A stretch of 22,345 nt of DNA, taken from NCBI GenBank assembly GCA_003990745.1, contig RBNI01001461.1:1-22345 (forward strand). The letters are read 5' to 3'. The stretch is from Jimgerdemannia flammicorona (taxonomy: Eukaryota; Mucoromycota; Endogonomycetes; Endogonales; Endogonaceae). Position numbers and translations under genes: made by a program. This document shows positions 1 to 9,236 of this stretch, piece after piece (within the stretch, counting starts at the first letter, position 1; every line of letters starts with the position of its first letter). The notes beneath the pieces are model-generated. The model saw nothing but the letters and a program-made list of their open reading frames with translations, did not search any database and was not told where the DNA came from.

Positions 1-1664
1 ACAATCACCTTAGTCACCATCTTCCTGTCCATATCCAGAAGCATGATCGGCCTCCAGTTCTTCCAGTCTTCTCTCCTCCCCTTCTCCTTGTACAATAAGG
101 CCACCAGCCCAAGATCCTGCTCTCCTACCCACTCACTGCTCTGAAGGACATGGTCACAGAGAGCAGCCATCTCCCCCAAAACTCCAGGGACACTCACCAT
201 CTTCTTCCAGAAGTCCCATGGCAGGCCATCCTCCCCAGGCGCCATCCCCAGTTTAGTTGCTGCCAGGACACTCTGAATCTCCTCCCCCTGCACCGGTAAA
301 GTCAAGTCCCCCAGTCCATCTACCTGTGGCGGACCCCACTCTTCCAGTGTGTCCGCAATCTCTGCTGCATCAGCACCCCCTTCTCCCTCACTCCACAAGC
401 CCTGCCATCTCTCCTTCAACACCCCTAGGATTTGTTGTGTGCCATGTATCATATCCCCATCCGCATCCAGAATCCCATCCCACCGATGTCGCACTCTCCT
501 GGCTTTGAGAAGTCTTGATAGGTATCCAGTAGGCCGCTCCCCCTCCTCAAGCCCCTGCCACCATAGTCTAGCAGCCATGCCCCGCATATGGTTCTCCTCC
601 TCTTCTCTCAACACCTGTTGTAACTCCACAATCTCCAATTTCGCTCTCTCGATCCTCCAATCCTCCACCCCATCAACAGAAAGCAGATCCACCCAATCCA
701 TTTGTAATCTCCTCAGCCTGTTGGAAGCACACCTCGTACGCCTCCTCCGCTGCCTCCCAGCCTCTCTACCAGTCTCCCCCCAATATACCCTCGCAGCCTC
801 TTTCAATCTCATCCAGCGGACATCCACAGGCAAACCCTCATGCCCCTAGGCTGAAATCTTTGCCTAAATATCCACCACCCACACCTCCCACAATCCCTTC
901 TTAGCCAGCAGGGAGGAGTTAAGGTGCCAATGTCCGGGTCCATCTCCACTCCCCCCAAACTGCCTCTGCCCCAAGAGTCCCCAGTGATCAGACCATGGGC
1001 ACCACTCAACCTCCAATGTCCTCCAAACATCTGACCCCCAGCACTCTGCCGTCAGAACCCAATCAATCCTCATACCCAAGCCATTCACCCAATGTGTATA
1101 GACCCTCGCATCCCCCCACCTCTTTCTGCCCATATCCCCCAATGAGCTCAGCATCTCCACCTCCTCCCATGCATCCAGACCTCCACTTCTGCCTCCAGCA
1201 CTCCTCCCTCCATCAGTCCTGTCAAGATGCTGATCCCTAACCATATTAAAATCACCACTGAGCATATCGACCCCTTCCTCCAAAAGAATACCCTCCTCCA
1301 GCAGCTCCCTTATCCACACAATCCTCTCACCCCTAGCCGCAGGGCAGTAGCAGGAGCCCACCTTCACTGATTCCCACCCTGGCCGATGCCAATCTCCCCA
1401 AACCAAGCGATCACCCCAGCTTCTGATGTCCCCCAATTCACCTCTACCCTTCCTCACCAAAATCGCTACCTTACCAAACCAAGCCGTGGCCCCACCCCAT
1501 TCTCTAGTCCACTCTACCCGATCGTCCTCATCCTCACATCGAACATCCTGCAGTAAAAAGAGATCAGCCTCCAATCTCTTGAGCTAAGTAAAAATTTTCT
1601 TGCGCCGCTCAGAGCCCCGTAACCCATTCACATTCAAAGAAAAAATGTTGGTTGTACTGTTCAT
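1..1664 (-). pseudogene. LINE-A ORF2: APE endonuclease plus start of reverse transcriptase, three in-frame TAGs
   Basis: Translation from ATG 1,664 (MNSTTNIFSLNVNGL) gives a typical LINE endonuclease: ADLFLLQDV (metal-binding region), SGDFNMV, RIDWVL and the terminal SDHW (near 984-992). A connecting region follows with GERPTGYLSRLLKARR (about 500) and the pre-RT PGEDGLPWDFWKKM (about 200-240). RT block 1 is LLYKEKGRREDWKNWRPIML (about 30-90). The frame is continuous from 1,664 to 1, about 554 codons, except for three TAG codons at 1,586-1,584, 866-864 and 848-846. There is no TAA, TGA or frameshift. The TAGs could be C-to-T changes from CAG, or could be read through. The protein would nick the target and prime reverse transcription; RT motifs A-E are off the window. 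Confidence 0.8.
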
Positions 1665-1719
1665 AAGGAATGAATATATAATGTGGTCCCATCCTCTACA
1701 AGTCCGCAGTCCGCTCCTC

Positions 1720-3729
1720 CTATACCAAGTCCAAGTTATGTTCCGCAGCCAGCTCTCTCTCTCCTGCTTCCTGTGCTGCCAATGCTCCCAGCAGTTCTAC
1801 CATTGCCCCATCCTCACGCTCCTCAAATTCTTCGTGATACTCCAGACAGGCCCCCCACCAGAGCCGCAAACCATGATGCTCTGCCCAGCAGTATGCAGCC
1901 CGCTCACCAGCAACTGCCCCCAGTTCTGCCCTTCTCACCTCATCAACCTCATACCCCTCCTCCTCCAGGAAAATACTCAGAATCTCCACCTTCAGTGCCT
2001 CCTCCACTCCATCCCCACGCAGAATTCTTGCCCAATGCTCCTCAGGCATCACCCGCAAGTCCACCTCTCCCAAAGCTTCAGCCGCCAAATTGTCCATCAC
2101 CGTGCGCATCCACAACAGGTTCCCCACCTCCTTCCCTCCTGGGGTCCCTGGCTGCCCTGCTTCCAGCATTGTAGTGTTAGCTCCAACACTAGCAGCCTCA
2201 TCCCACTCCTCCTCAGGAACATCCACCAGCTCGTCCTCTCCGACTGCCACTACCTGACCCCCTCGCCCCACATCAGGGACCCCAAAGTGCACCTGCTGGG
2301 CCCCCTGCATCTTTGCATCCACTATCGGCCCTCTCTTCCCAACTGGGCCCCTCCTGATAAGTGGGGGGGGGATGGCATCCAACTTCGGCTCCCACACTTC
2401 AAAGGTACCGTCCGCAAACGGGTTCTTGCCCTGCGCTCCTCCAGCCCCTGCCTCCTTGGCCTCCACCTCCTCTCCTCCTTTCCCAGCCCAGACACTGGCT
2501 TCAGCGCCTCCAGACTCCTCAGTTCCAACCTTCGTCTTCTTCACCTCTCCTGTCATACTCGCCAACAGCTCCCTCTGCCTCAAGCGCCCCTGGGCCTGCT
2601 CCCACTGCTTCTTATCCATACGGACACGCTTCCCTCCCACCACTTCGAGATGCGTCGACTCCTCATACAGTTTCCAGGCCTTCGCCCTCCTCTCCACAGT
2701 ACCCCCCAGCTCCTCCAGTGCCTCCAACAAATCCTCCTCCTCCTCTTCACTCCCTTTCACCCTCGACACCTTGCAGACAAAGGCCCCCCACATCAGCACC
2801 GAGGGCCAGTCACTCCCCTTCCCCGTGGCCTCCTTGCCTGCCAGCCGAATCCTGACATCCACATCTCCCATCCTGATCTCAGTCCCCTCCCATACTTGAA
2901 AGCCAATGTCCACTATGTCACCATACTCCAGCATCACCTCCTCCACCCTCTTCCTCGTCTCCTCCTTAGTCACTGTGGGCACCCCCTTCACCCGAAGCTG
3001 CACTACCCTGGGGTCCCAACGCAAGCACCGCACCATGGGGACCACCACCTCCCCAACTACAACACTAGTTTTCAGAGCCTCGTCCAGTGGACCTGCCTCC
3101 TCAAAGCCCACCTCAACCCCTTCCAGACCCTTCAAGAACTTCACTGAAGCCGCCCCAGCCACCTGCTTCGAGACAAGCCCCAGAACTATCCTCGCGGTCA
3201 CCGCCAAGCCCCGGAAGCACAAGGTCACCGCGAACTCCGAGATTGATTTCTTGAGTAACGGGGCCACTGCCAGCCCCGTCACACCATCTGCCAGGTCCCC
3301 CTTCCGCATCGGGAACCCCTGTCCCCCCTGGCCATCAGCTGTCACATCTCTTTTTTCTTCCAGATTCGCCGTCACGCCACCATCAGCAGTCCCGCCACCA
3401 CCTCTAGTAGCCCCTCTACTTTCTCCACCTCCCACCAGTGAAGGCCCAGCACCCCCAGCAACCTCAGCCTTCTGCTTCCCCTTCCCTCCATCCTGATCCC
3501 TGCGGGCTCCCATCGGCCAGCCCCCAGTCCTCAGCATATCTGCGAAGCTCCGCCCCTGCCGCCCTCCAGCCCCCCCACCAGTGCCACTGCCACTACCCGA
3601 GCTGCCCTGTCCACTCGAGCCACCAAAAGACCCCATCCCCAGCCCATGCCTCCTCCCAACATGCTGCCAGTCGAAAGCCCCAGGTCCACCCGACCTGGTA
3701 TGCACCTCGGCTTGCTTGCTGCTTGACAT
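1720..3729 (-). CDS. LINE-A ORF1 protein, RNA-binding/gag-like
   Basis: About 669 residues if the ATG at 3,729 (MSSSKQAEV...) is the start; an upstream in-frame ATG at 3,840 would read through Gypsy-derived sequence and is less likely. The same N-terminal stretch can be aligned in LINE-B, where the start has become ATA. The first 130 residues are Gly/Ser-rich and low-complexity. A central part (VVQLRVKGVP, then a helix and GDVDVRIRLAG) has the strand-helix-strand layout of an RRM-like fold, plausible for a nucleic-acid-binding LINE ORF1 protein; this is inference from pattern. I see no CCHC zinc knuckle. The C-terminal third is acidic and Glu/Ala-rich, probably helical or coiled. There are no internal stops. 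It would form the RNP with the element's RNA. Confidence 0.75.
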   Translation of the reverse strand: MSSSKQAEVHTRSGGPGAFDWQHVGRRHGLGMGSFGGSSGQGSSGSGSGTGGGAGGRQGRSFADMLRTGGWPMGARRDQDGGKGKQKAEVAGGAGPSLVGGGESRGATRGGGGTADGGVTANLEEKRDVTADGQGGQGFPMRKGDLADGVTGLAVAPLLKKSISEFAVTLCFRGLAVTARIVLGLVSKQVAGAASVKFLKGLEGVEVGFEEAGPLDEALKTSVVVGEVVVPMVRCLRWDPRVVQLRVKGVPTVTKEETRKRVEEVMLEYGDIVDIGFQVWEGTEIRMGDVDVRIRLAGKEATGKGSDWPSVLMWGAFVCKVSRVKGSEEEEEDLLEALEELGGTVERRAKAWKLYEESTHLEVVGGKRVRMDKKQWEQAQGRLRQRELLASMTGEVKKTKVGTEESGGAEASVWAGKGGEEVEAKEAGAGGAQGKNPFADGTFEVWEPKLDAIPPPLIRRGPVGKRGPIVDAKMQGAQQVHFGVPDVGRGGQVVAVGEDELVDVPEEEWDEAASVGANTTMLEAGQPGTPGGKEVGNLLWMRTVMDNLAAEALGEVDLRVMPEEHWARILRGDGVEEALKVEILSIFLEEEGYEVDEVRRAELGAVAGERAAYCWAEHHGLRLWWGACLEYHEEFEEREDGAMVELLGALAAQEAGERELAAEHNLDLV

Positions 3730-3806
3730 TTTCTTAGTATCTTTCTCCAATAAACGACTTGAAAGTGTGTTGTAAAAGTGTGTGTAACGTGAATTGTAGT
3801 GGAGAA

Positions 3807-6535
3807 AGATGCTAGAAGACATTCCCAAGACTGCATTCATGACCTCCTTTGAACTCTATGAATTTCTGGTCTTAGTATTTGATCTCACTAATGCATCTGC
3901 CACATTCCAGACTCTGATGAACAAGATATTCAAGGACCAACTATTTATTTTCCTGTTGATATATCTTGATAATATCCTGATCTTTAGTACAACTAAAGAA
4001 GAACACCTCAAACACATTTGAATAGTCCTAGAGATCTTGCAAAAACACAAGCTTTATACCAAGCTCAAGAAGTGTGAATTCTTTAAGGAATAAGTCAAAT
4101 ACCTTGACCATATTGTCTCTACATAAGGAATCCAAGTAGACCTACACAAGATAGAAGCAATTGAAGAATGGCTCATTCCATTGAACTCCAATCCTTCCTT
4201 AGTCTAGCTGACTATTACTACTACTTTGTCAGAAACTTCTCTAGTATTGCTGAGCCACTGACTAACCTCATGAGGAAGGCCCCACACTCAGACCACTATG
4301 TGCCCTACACCTGGGATCTCTTCTGTCAATAAGCCTTTCAAGAACTCAAGAACCACCTGACCTATGCCTCAGTCCTGTGTAATGTAGATTAAGGCCTAAA
4401 ATTCACAATCACCACTGATGTGTCAAATTTTGCCATTAGAGCAGTCCTGTTACAAGATGATAGTAAAGGACATTGCCCTATTGCTTTCAAGTCCTGCAAG
4501 CTGGCCCCAGCTGAATAAAAGCTAGCTACTCATAAGAAGGAACTACTAGCAATAATATATATACTAAACCACTGATGATACTATCTAGAAGGTATTGAGT
4601 TTGATGTTATTACTGATCATTAATCTCTCAAGTACATCAACACCCAACCTACTTTATCATGTCTACAAGCCAAGTAGAGCCTCAAGCTTCAAACCTTCAA
4701 TCCAATGATCATCTATAAGCCCAGCAAGACACTTGTAGTATCAGATGCCTTATCAAGATATCTAGATCTCACCACAATCATACAAGTCACCTTGGCATCA
4801 GAATTCCTAGACCAAATCAGGCAAGCTTACAAAGAAGACACAGTTGTCACTAGAGTTTTCTCAAATAAACTCAAGGATACATATATTGTCAAGAACAATC
4901 TGATCTATCATCAAGATCAAGTCTATCTACCTGAAAACATGAATCTATGCTATAAGGTTTTATAAGAACATCATGACTCCCCTCTTACTAATCATCTGGA
5001 AATTGAGAAGACCATCAAGAACATCCAATGCCACTACTATTGGTCAAATATGATCAAGGAAATCAAGAACTATGTTGCCAGCTGTAATCTATGTCAGCAT
5101 AACAAGTCTACCAACCAAGTACCTACTGGTTTACTACAACCACTGCTAATTTCTACCAAGAAGTTCAAGCAAGTCACTATGGACTTTGTAACTTAACTAC
5201 CATGAACTCAATCTGGTGCTGATACTATCATCATATTCATTGACCAACTGACCAAGACTATGGTTGCTAAACCAACCACTACCAATACTACTGCACCCAA
5301 GATTGCAAGAATCTTCTTCAAGTCCATCTTCTGTCACTATGGCCTACTATGAGTAATTATTAGTGATCATGACCCCAAGTTTACCAGCTACTTCTGGCAA
5401 ACCCTCTTCAAGACTCTGGGAACCCAATTGGCTATATCTACTGCCTTTCACCCACAAACTGATGGACAAACTGAGTGCATGAACAGAACTCTAGAACAAA
5501 TACTTAGAAACTATGTTTCTTATAAGCAAGATGATTGAGACATCTACCTGACTTATGTAGAGTTTGTATACAATAATGCTATCCAATCATCTACTGGTCT
5601 TTCCCCTTTCTAGTTACTCTATGGTCAAGATCCTGAGACCCCTGCAAGTCTATTCTCTTTCAAGAAAACCAGTCAAATACAAGTCTCAACTACCAAGAAC
5701 CTTACAGACAAAATAGATGAACTACTCAAGATTGCTACTATGAACCTTCAGAAGGCTCAATAGTATCAAGCCAAGTATGCTGACAAGAAATACTGTGATG
5801 TCACTTATACTGTTGGAGATCAAGTTCTACTGTCTACCAAGAATCTCAAGATACAATCTCAAGTCAATTGCCCTTCAAACAAGTTTTAACCCAAGTATAT
5901 TAGACCTTTCGAGATCACTGAACAAGTCTCTGCATTCTCCTACCATCTCAAGCTATCTGAAACCATGAGAGTACACCCAGTCTTTTATGTATTACACCTC
6001 AAGACCTGGAACTAGTCACCACTCTACCCTGGTCAAATTCCTAAGCCTTCCACCCCTATAATTATTGAAGACCATATCAAGTATAAAGCTGAGAAAATTC
6101 TTGACAAATGAATCTGCTACCACCATTCTGAATACCTAGTTAAGTGGATGGGTTATTCTGAATATGATGCTACCTAGGAACCACTGGTCAACCTCAAGAA
6201 CTCTCAAGACCTAGTTCAAGACTTCGAGACAAAATGCATTGCCCAATCTCTATAGTAACTTCCTTGGATTATTGATAACCTATGGCAATGACCAGTGTCT
6301 TATGTATCAGAAGTTTACTTTGGGACCTTGGAACTAGCAGAACATTTAATAAATAAGAAGTCCACTGAAATGAAGCTACTAGCTGGGTTTAAACCCCTCC
6401 TAGTTGATTAGTCTGATAATAGGCCCTCTGCTCTATATGAAGATGACCAATTTCTATCAATGTATCAATTCAAGTTTGAGAAATTTTGGTTAAGTATATC
6501 TAGCCTTGTATTACCTAAGAACTCAATGAGGATAT
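3807..6535 (+). pseudogene. Decayed Gypsy pol: RT, RNase H, integrase, chromodomain
   Basis: RT is seen in DIPKTAF, then LTNASATFQTLMNKIF and YLDNILIFS (about 3,960); the canonical YLDD has become YLDN, which removes a catalytic Asp. RNase H follows (TTDVSNFAIRAVL near 4,412, DAS changed to DVS) through to KTLVVSDALSRY. The integrase zinc region (CNLCQHNK near 5,085) has lost Gly residues around its His. Its catalytic residues can still be read: MDF near 5,180, ISDHD near 5,360 and TDGQTE near 5,460. A chromodomain, EYLVKWMGYSEYDAT then a stop then EP, lies at about 6,064-6,230. Stops are TGA for Trp or Arg, TAG for Trp or Gln and TAA for Gln. The original was one continuous polyprotein. Confidence 0.85.
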
Positions 6536-6543
6536 TGATTCTT

Positions 6544-6556
6544 AAGGAGGGAGGAA
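6544..6556 (+). promoter_or_regulatory. Polypurine tract of the Gypsy element
   Basis: The 13-base purine run AAGGAGGGAGGAA directly precedes the LTR start TGTAACA. This is the expected plus-strand priming site for reverse transcription in LTR retrotransposons. Confidence 0.8.
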
Positions 6557-7021
6557 TGTAACAATTTTATAGTCATATTTAGTCTTAGTATATTTTTCAT
6601 ATCTTTTAGTCAGTCTTTTCTTGTCATTTCTTGAATATTCTACTATGTTTCAGCACCTTTTACCTACTTAGAAACCTTCTCTTGGTGCTCAGACACCACT
6701 AGAACATTCTTATCTTTCCTTGGTGCCAAGTATCTTATCTTAGCTAGTCATGGAACCTTTTGGAATATTGTAGAATAATATTAGTCAGCTTTGCTGAGAA
6801 CCTATTTCTTGGTATTTCTCTTTCTTTCCAAGATCCTTTCAGATCTTTCTTTCAGATCATATATAAATATCCTTATTCTCTGCCTGAATAAAGCTCAGAA
6901 TATCTTCTCCCAGAAATCCTTCAAGAATACTTGAACCTTTAAGTATCTCTTTGAGCTACTTTAGGTCAACTAGAACTTCCAGATTTAGCTGCTTCCTCTT
7001 AAAAAAACTAGAACTGTTACA
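6557..7021 (+). repeat. 3' LTR of the Gypsy relic, 465 bp
   Basis: The LTR begins TGTAACA and ends TGTTACA, a perfect 7-bp terminal inverted repeat with the standard TG...CA ends. Inside are a TATA-like string (CATATATAAATAT, 6,859-6,871) and a poly(A) signal AATAAA (6,887-6,892), placing U3 to the left and R/U5 to the right. No matching 5' LTR is in the window, so target duplications cannot be checked; the flank after the LTR starts GATAG. Confidence 0.8.
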
Positions 7022-7149
7022 GATAGTCTATCTTTAATTTAAGGATAAAAAAGTTCATCATTTAGTAAAAATGACAATTTAATTCAAGAGAAAAGACAAT
7101 CATTCAGAGAGAATGATAATTCAATTTAAGATCAGAGAAGCCTATCTAC

Positions 7150-8400
7150 TATATTAGAGTTTAGCAAGAATTATATTATCTACAAACTAACTGATGGTCA
7201 GATTATCAATAGTAAGAAAGCACTTATACAGTACAATAAATTTATTTCTAAACTCAGATAGATACCTATAGCTGATGTTATATTCTTAAAAGAATGATAG
7301 AGAAATTTGACTCACAAATCTATTGTTTCAAAGTGGAAATATATCTCAAAAGATTACAGATAAACTTCTTAATACATTTGCAGATAGAAGAATTTCAATA
7401 GTGAATGGGCTCCTCCAGTTCATAAACTTAAGAGAGATGATAAAACTTTTAGATATAGTAGCCAAAAATGGAGTGGTATATAATTAAACAGTTAATTTTT
7501 CTATTAAATTGATGAATATTCAGTAATTCTCTTTTTCAAATTAGTCTTTCAATTGCAAAGTTTTTAACATTACTCATATATCTAAAACTTGGACTGGTGA
7601 ATATATGCTATTCTATCAAGATCTACTTAATATTCTGTATAAGCTAATGTCAAATACTTTGTTCAAGAATAATATGAAATTTAAAGCAGAGAAACACTAT
7701 ATAGCAGATAGTATACAAAAGTACTCTGAGATATATTGAAGTAATTTTTGATAGCAAACACAGGTAAAATAATAATTAATTTTAAGTTTGCAAGATGATC
7801 AGTCAGTATACTCACTGTTTGAAAACTATAATTCTTTTTCTAAACTATAGGAGAAACTCCCACTTAGTGCAATAGTAATCTCAGTATTACTTAAAATTGA
7901 TCAAACATATTGTAATCTGCTTAGATATACCAAAATGTATCTGCTATATATTTTTATTAGTAATCTCCCTAAATGTATTTGGTAAACATACTTATAAAAT
8001 ATATTTCCAGTAATTGTATATTTTCTAATTATTGAAGAGACTTCCAAGAAGACTAAAAAAGACTCCTTTTGTAAAGCAAAAGTAGGTTTATATTATAGAT
8101 GTATATTATGAGTACTTTGTAGACTATCTGCAGTAGAAAAAAGATAATATTTATAATTATAAAATTGTTTAGATAAAAATTTTATTATTTGATAGTTAAT
8201 CATGAATATATTTTATAGTAGTATTATTATGTGTAGACCAGATGACAAACTTTGTGATTGCTATTTAGTAGTTATGTATATCCTTCATAGTCAATTATTC
8301 AAAGATATATTTGATCTACCTAATCTATATAAATCAAGCCTGCCTAAAATATATGGCAATTTTTATATCTTGATAAGATATATTCTCTACAAATAGTTTT
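7150..8400 (+). pseudogene. Relic of a Plavaka-type (CACTA/EnSpm-like) DNA transposase
   Basis: Conceptual translation of the plus strand, allowing for stops, gives MLFYQDLLNILYKLMSN (about 7,605-7,655), then KFKAEKHYIADSIQKYSEIY, then after an intron LPLSAIVISVLLKIDQT and MYLLYIFISNLPKCIW. These match from memory the Plavaka transposase pattern (LFYRDP.., M.F.P.R.Y, VYSE, then P.GA.V.PVLL.SDKT, ..YL.IGNL.K..R). A following piece, RPDDKLCDCYLVVMYI (about 8,235), resembles its next conserved block. Stops sit at likely Trp and Arg positions. I found no terminal inverted repeats. The CpG content is zero. The family assignment is pattern-based and moderate in confidence. Confidence 0.6.
7764..7850 (+). 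other. Fossil spliceosomal intron in the Plavaka relic, 87 nt
   Basis: A GTAAAA donor follows the exon end ACACAG, and CTATAG closes the intron immediately before GAGAAACTCCCA. Removing it joins the ..QTQ and EKLP.. segments, which are contiguous in related transposases. The intron position has outlived the reading frame. Confidence 0.55.
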
Positions 8401-9236
8401 TGAGATATAGAGAGCAATTGTAAATACACAGATTTACAATTTGAAAGACAAATATAAAATAGCTGAGAAGAGCCTTTAAGAGCTTGGATTGTGAGAACTA
8501 ACTGTATATATTAATTATACTTGTTTTCAAATAAATATTTTTTACTAACAATCATATTATCTGTCAACCAAACTCCAGAATACACTATGAGAACTATCTC
8601 TTACAAACATTTATTCAATAATTATGCCTGATATGTTTTATTAAGTGAAAAAGATATCTGGGAACACCTGGTCAATCTAACTCTTAATTTTATCAAGAGT
8701 TGAATCTATAGAAGAGAAAAAGTCTCTCAAGTAGTCTTTATAAAGGTCAAAATACTCTAACTATAGAAGGTTTCTGATATAAGACAGACTAAAGAATTTA
8801 GTAGTTCAGATAAAAAGAAGATATATTAACTACTTCAAGAAGAATATATTCTAACAAATATATCACCAACCAGTCAAACTCTATAAGAATCTCATTTTAG
8901 AGCCAGGAGAACAGACTATCTTCAAAATCATTATACTACCAGATTCCAGAAATCTCTTCTTAAAACTAAATTAAGATTTTAGAAACCTTGATATAGAAGG
9001 ATATATATTTTCTAATAAGATGAACTCTATATACTCTCAAGCAATCAACTAAAGCTGGGATAGCCTCATTCTGTCAAAAGAAATTATCATAGACTACCTA
9101 ATATCTTATCTTAATTAAATAAATAGAGAAGTCTGTAAACTAAGCTTATTTATCCAACTCTCTCTACTATAATACACATTATACAAACTTTTGACAATAT
9201 TTTTGATATAGTTTTTGGAGTAAAGATGATAATAAT
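8401..9236. other. AT-rich stretch without a recognisable gene
   Basis: No open frame of note and no CpG. It lies between the Plavaka relic and LINE-B and is probably the decayed remainder of the DNA transposon, but I cannot match any block to a known domain. Confidence 0.5.

Larger units (their letters stand above)
1..3805 (-). mobile_element. LINE-A: two-ORF non-LTR retrotransposon, 3' part off the window
   Basis: A non-LTR retrotransposon lies on the minus strand with ORF1 (3,729-1,720), a 55-nt gap and ORF2 (from 1,664, running off the left edge in the RT domain). ORF2 has APE-type endonuclease motifs and the first RT block. An APE endonuclease with two ORFs in a fungus suggests the Tad1 group, which is inference. 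The element keeps many CpGs and long open frames, unlike everything from 3,790 to 13,039, so it is the youngest element here. Its 5' UTR is short, about 75 nt (3,730 to about 3,805), and abuts a broken Gypsy RT. The coding strand is strongly purine-rich, which creates long spurious open frames on the plus strand. Confidence 0.85.
3800..7021 (+). mobile_element. Ty3/Gypsy chromovirus relic, 5' part missing
   Basis: Pol fragments occur in the order RT, RNase H, integrase, chromodomain, followed by a polypurine tract and a 3' LTR. This is the layout of chromodomain-bearing Ty3/Gypsy elements. The 5' LTR, gag, protease and first half of RT are absent; the break falls where LINE-A begins, so they may lie beyond LINE-A, outside the window. 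The region is AT-rich and holds only two CpGs (5,910 and 6,225), both in the string TTCGAGA. Stops replace expected Trp, Arg and Gln codons, the signature of C-to-T and G-to-A decay. The element is non-functional. Confidence 0.85.

Noticed and set aside
1600..3147. A 515-codon open frame on the plus strand, Pro/Leu/Ser/His-rich
   Set aside because: It is the exact antisense of LINE-A ORF1, open only because the coding strand is purine-rich; it shows no domain and the minus frame is conserved in LINE-B.
3807..6535. Stop-codon reassignment as the explanation for the broken Gypsy pol
   Set aside because: TGA, TAG and TAA all appear, replacing Trp, Arg and Gln, and catalytic or glycine residues are changed too (YLDD to YLDN, Gly to Arg or Glu). 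Mutational decay explains all of this.
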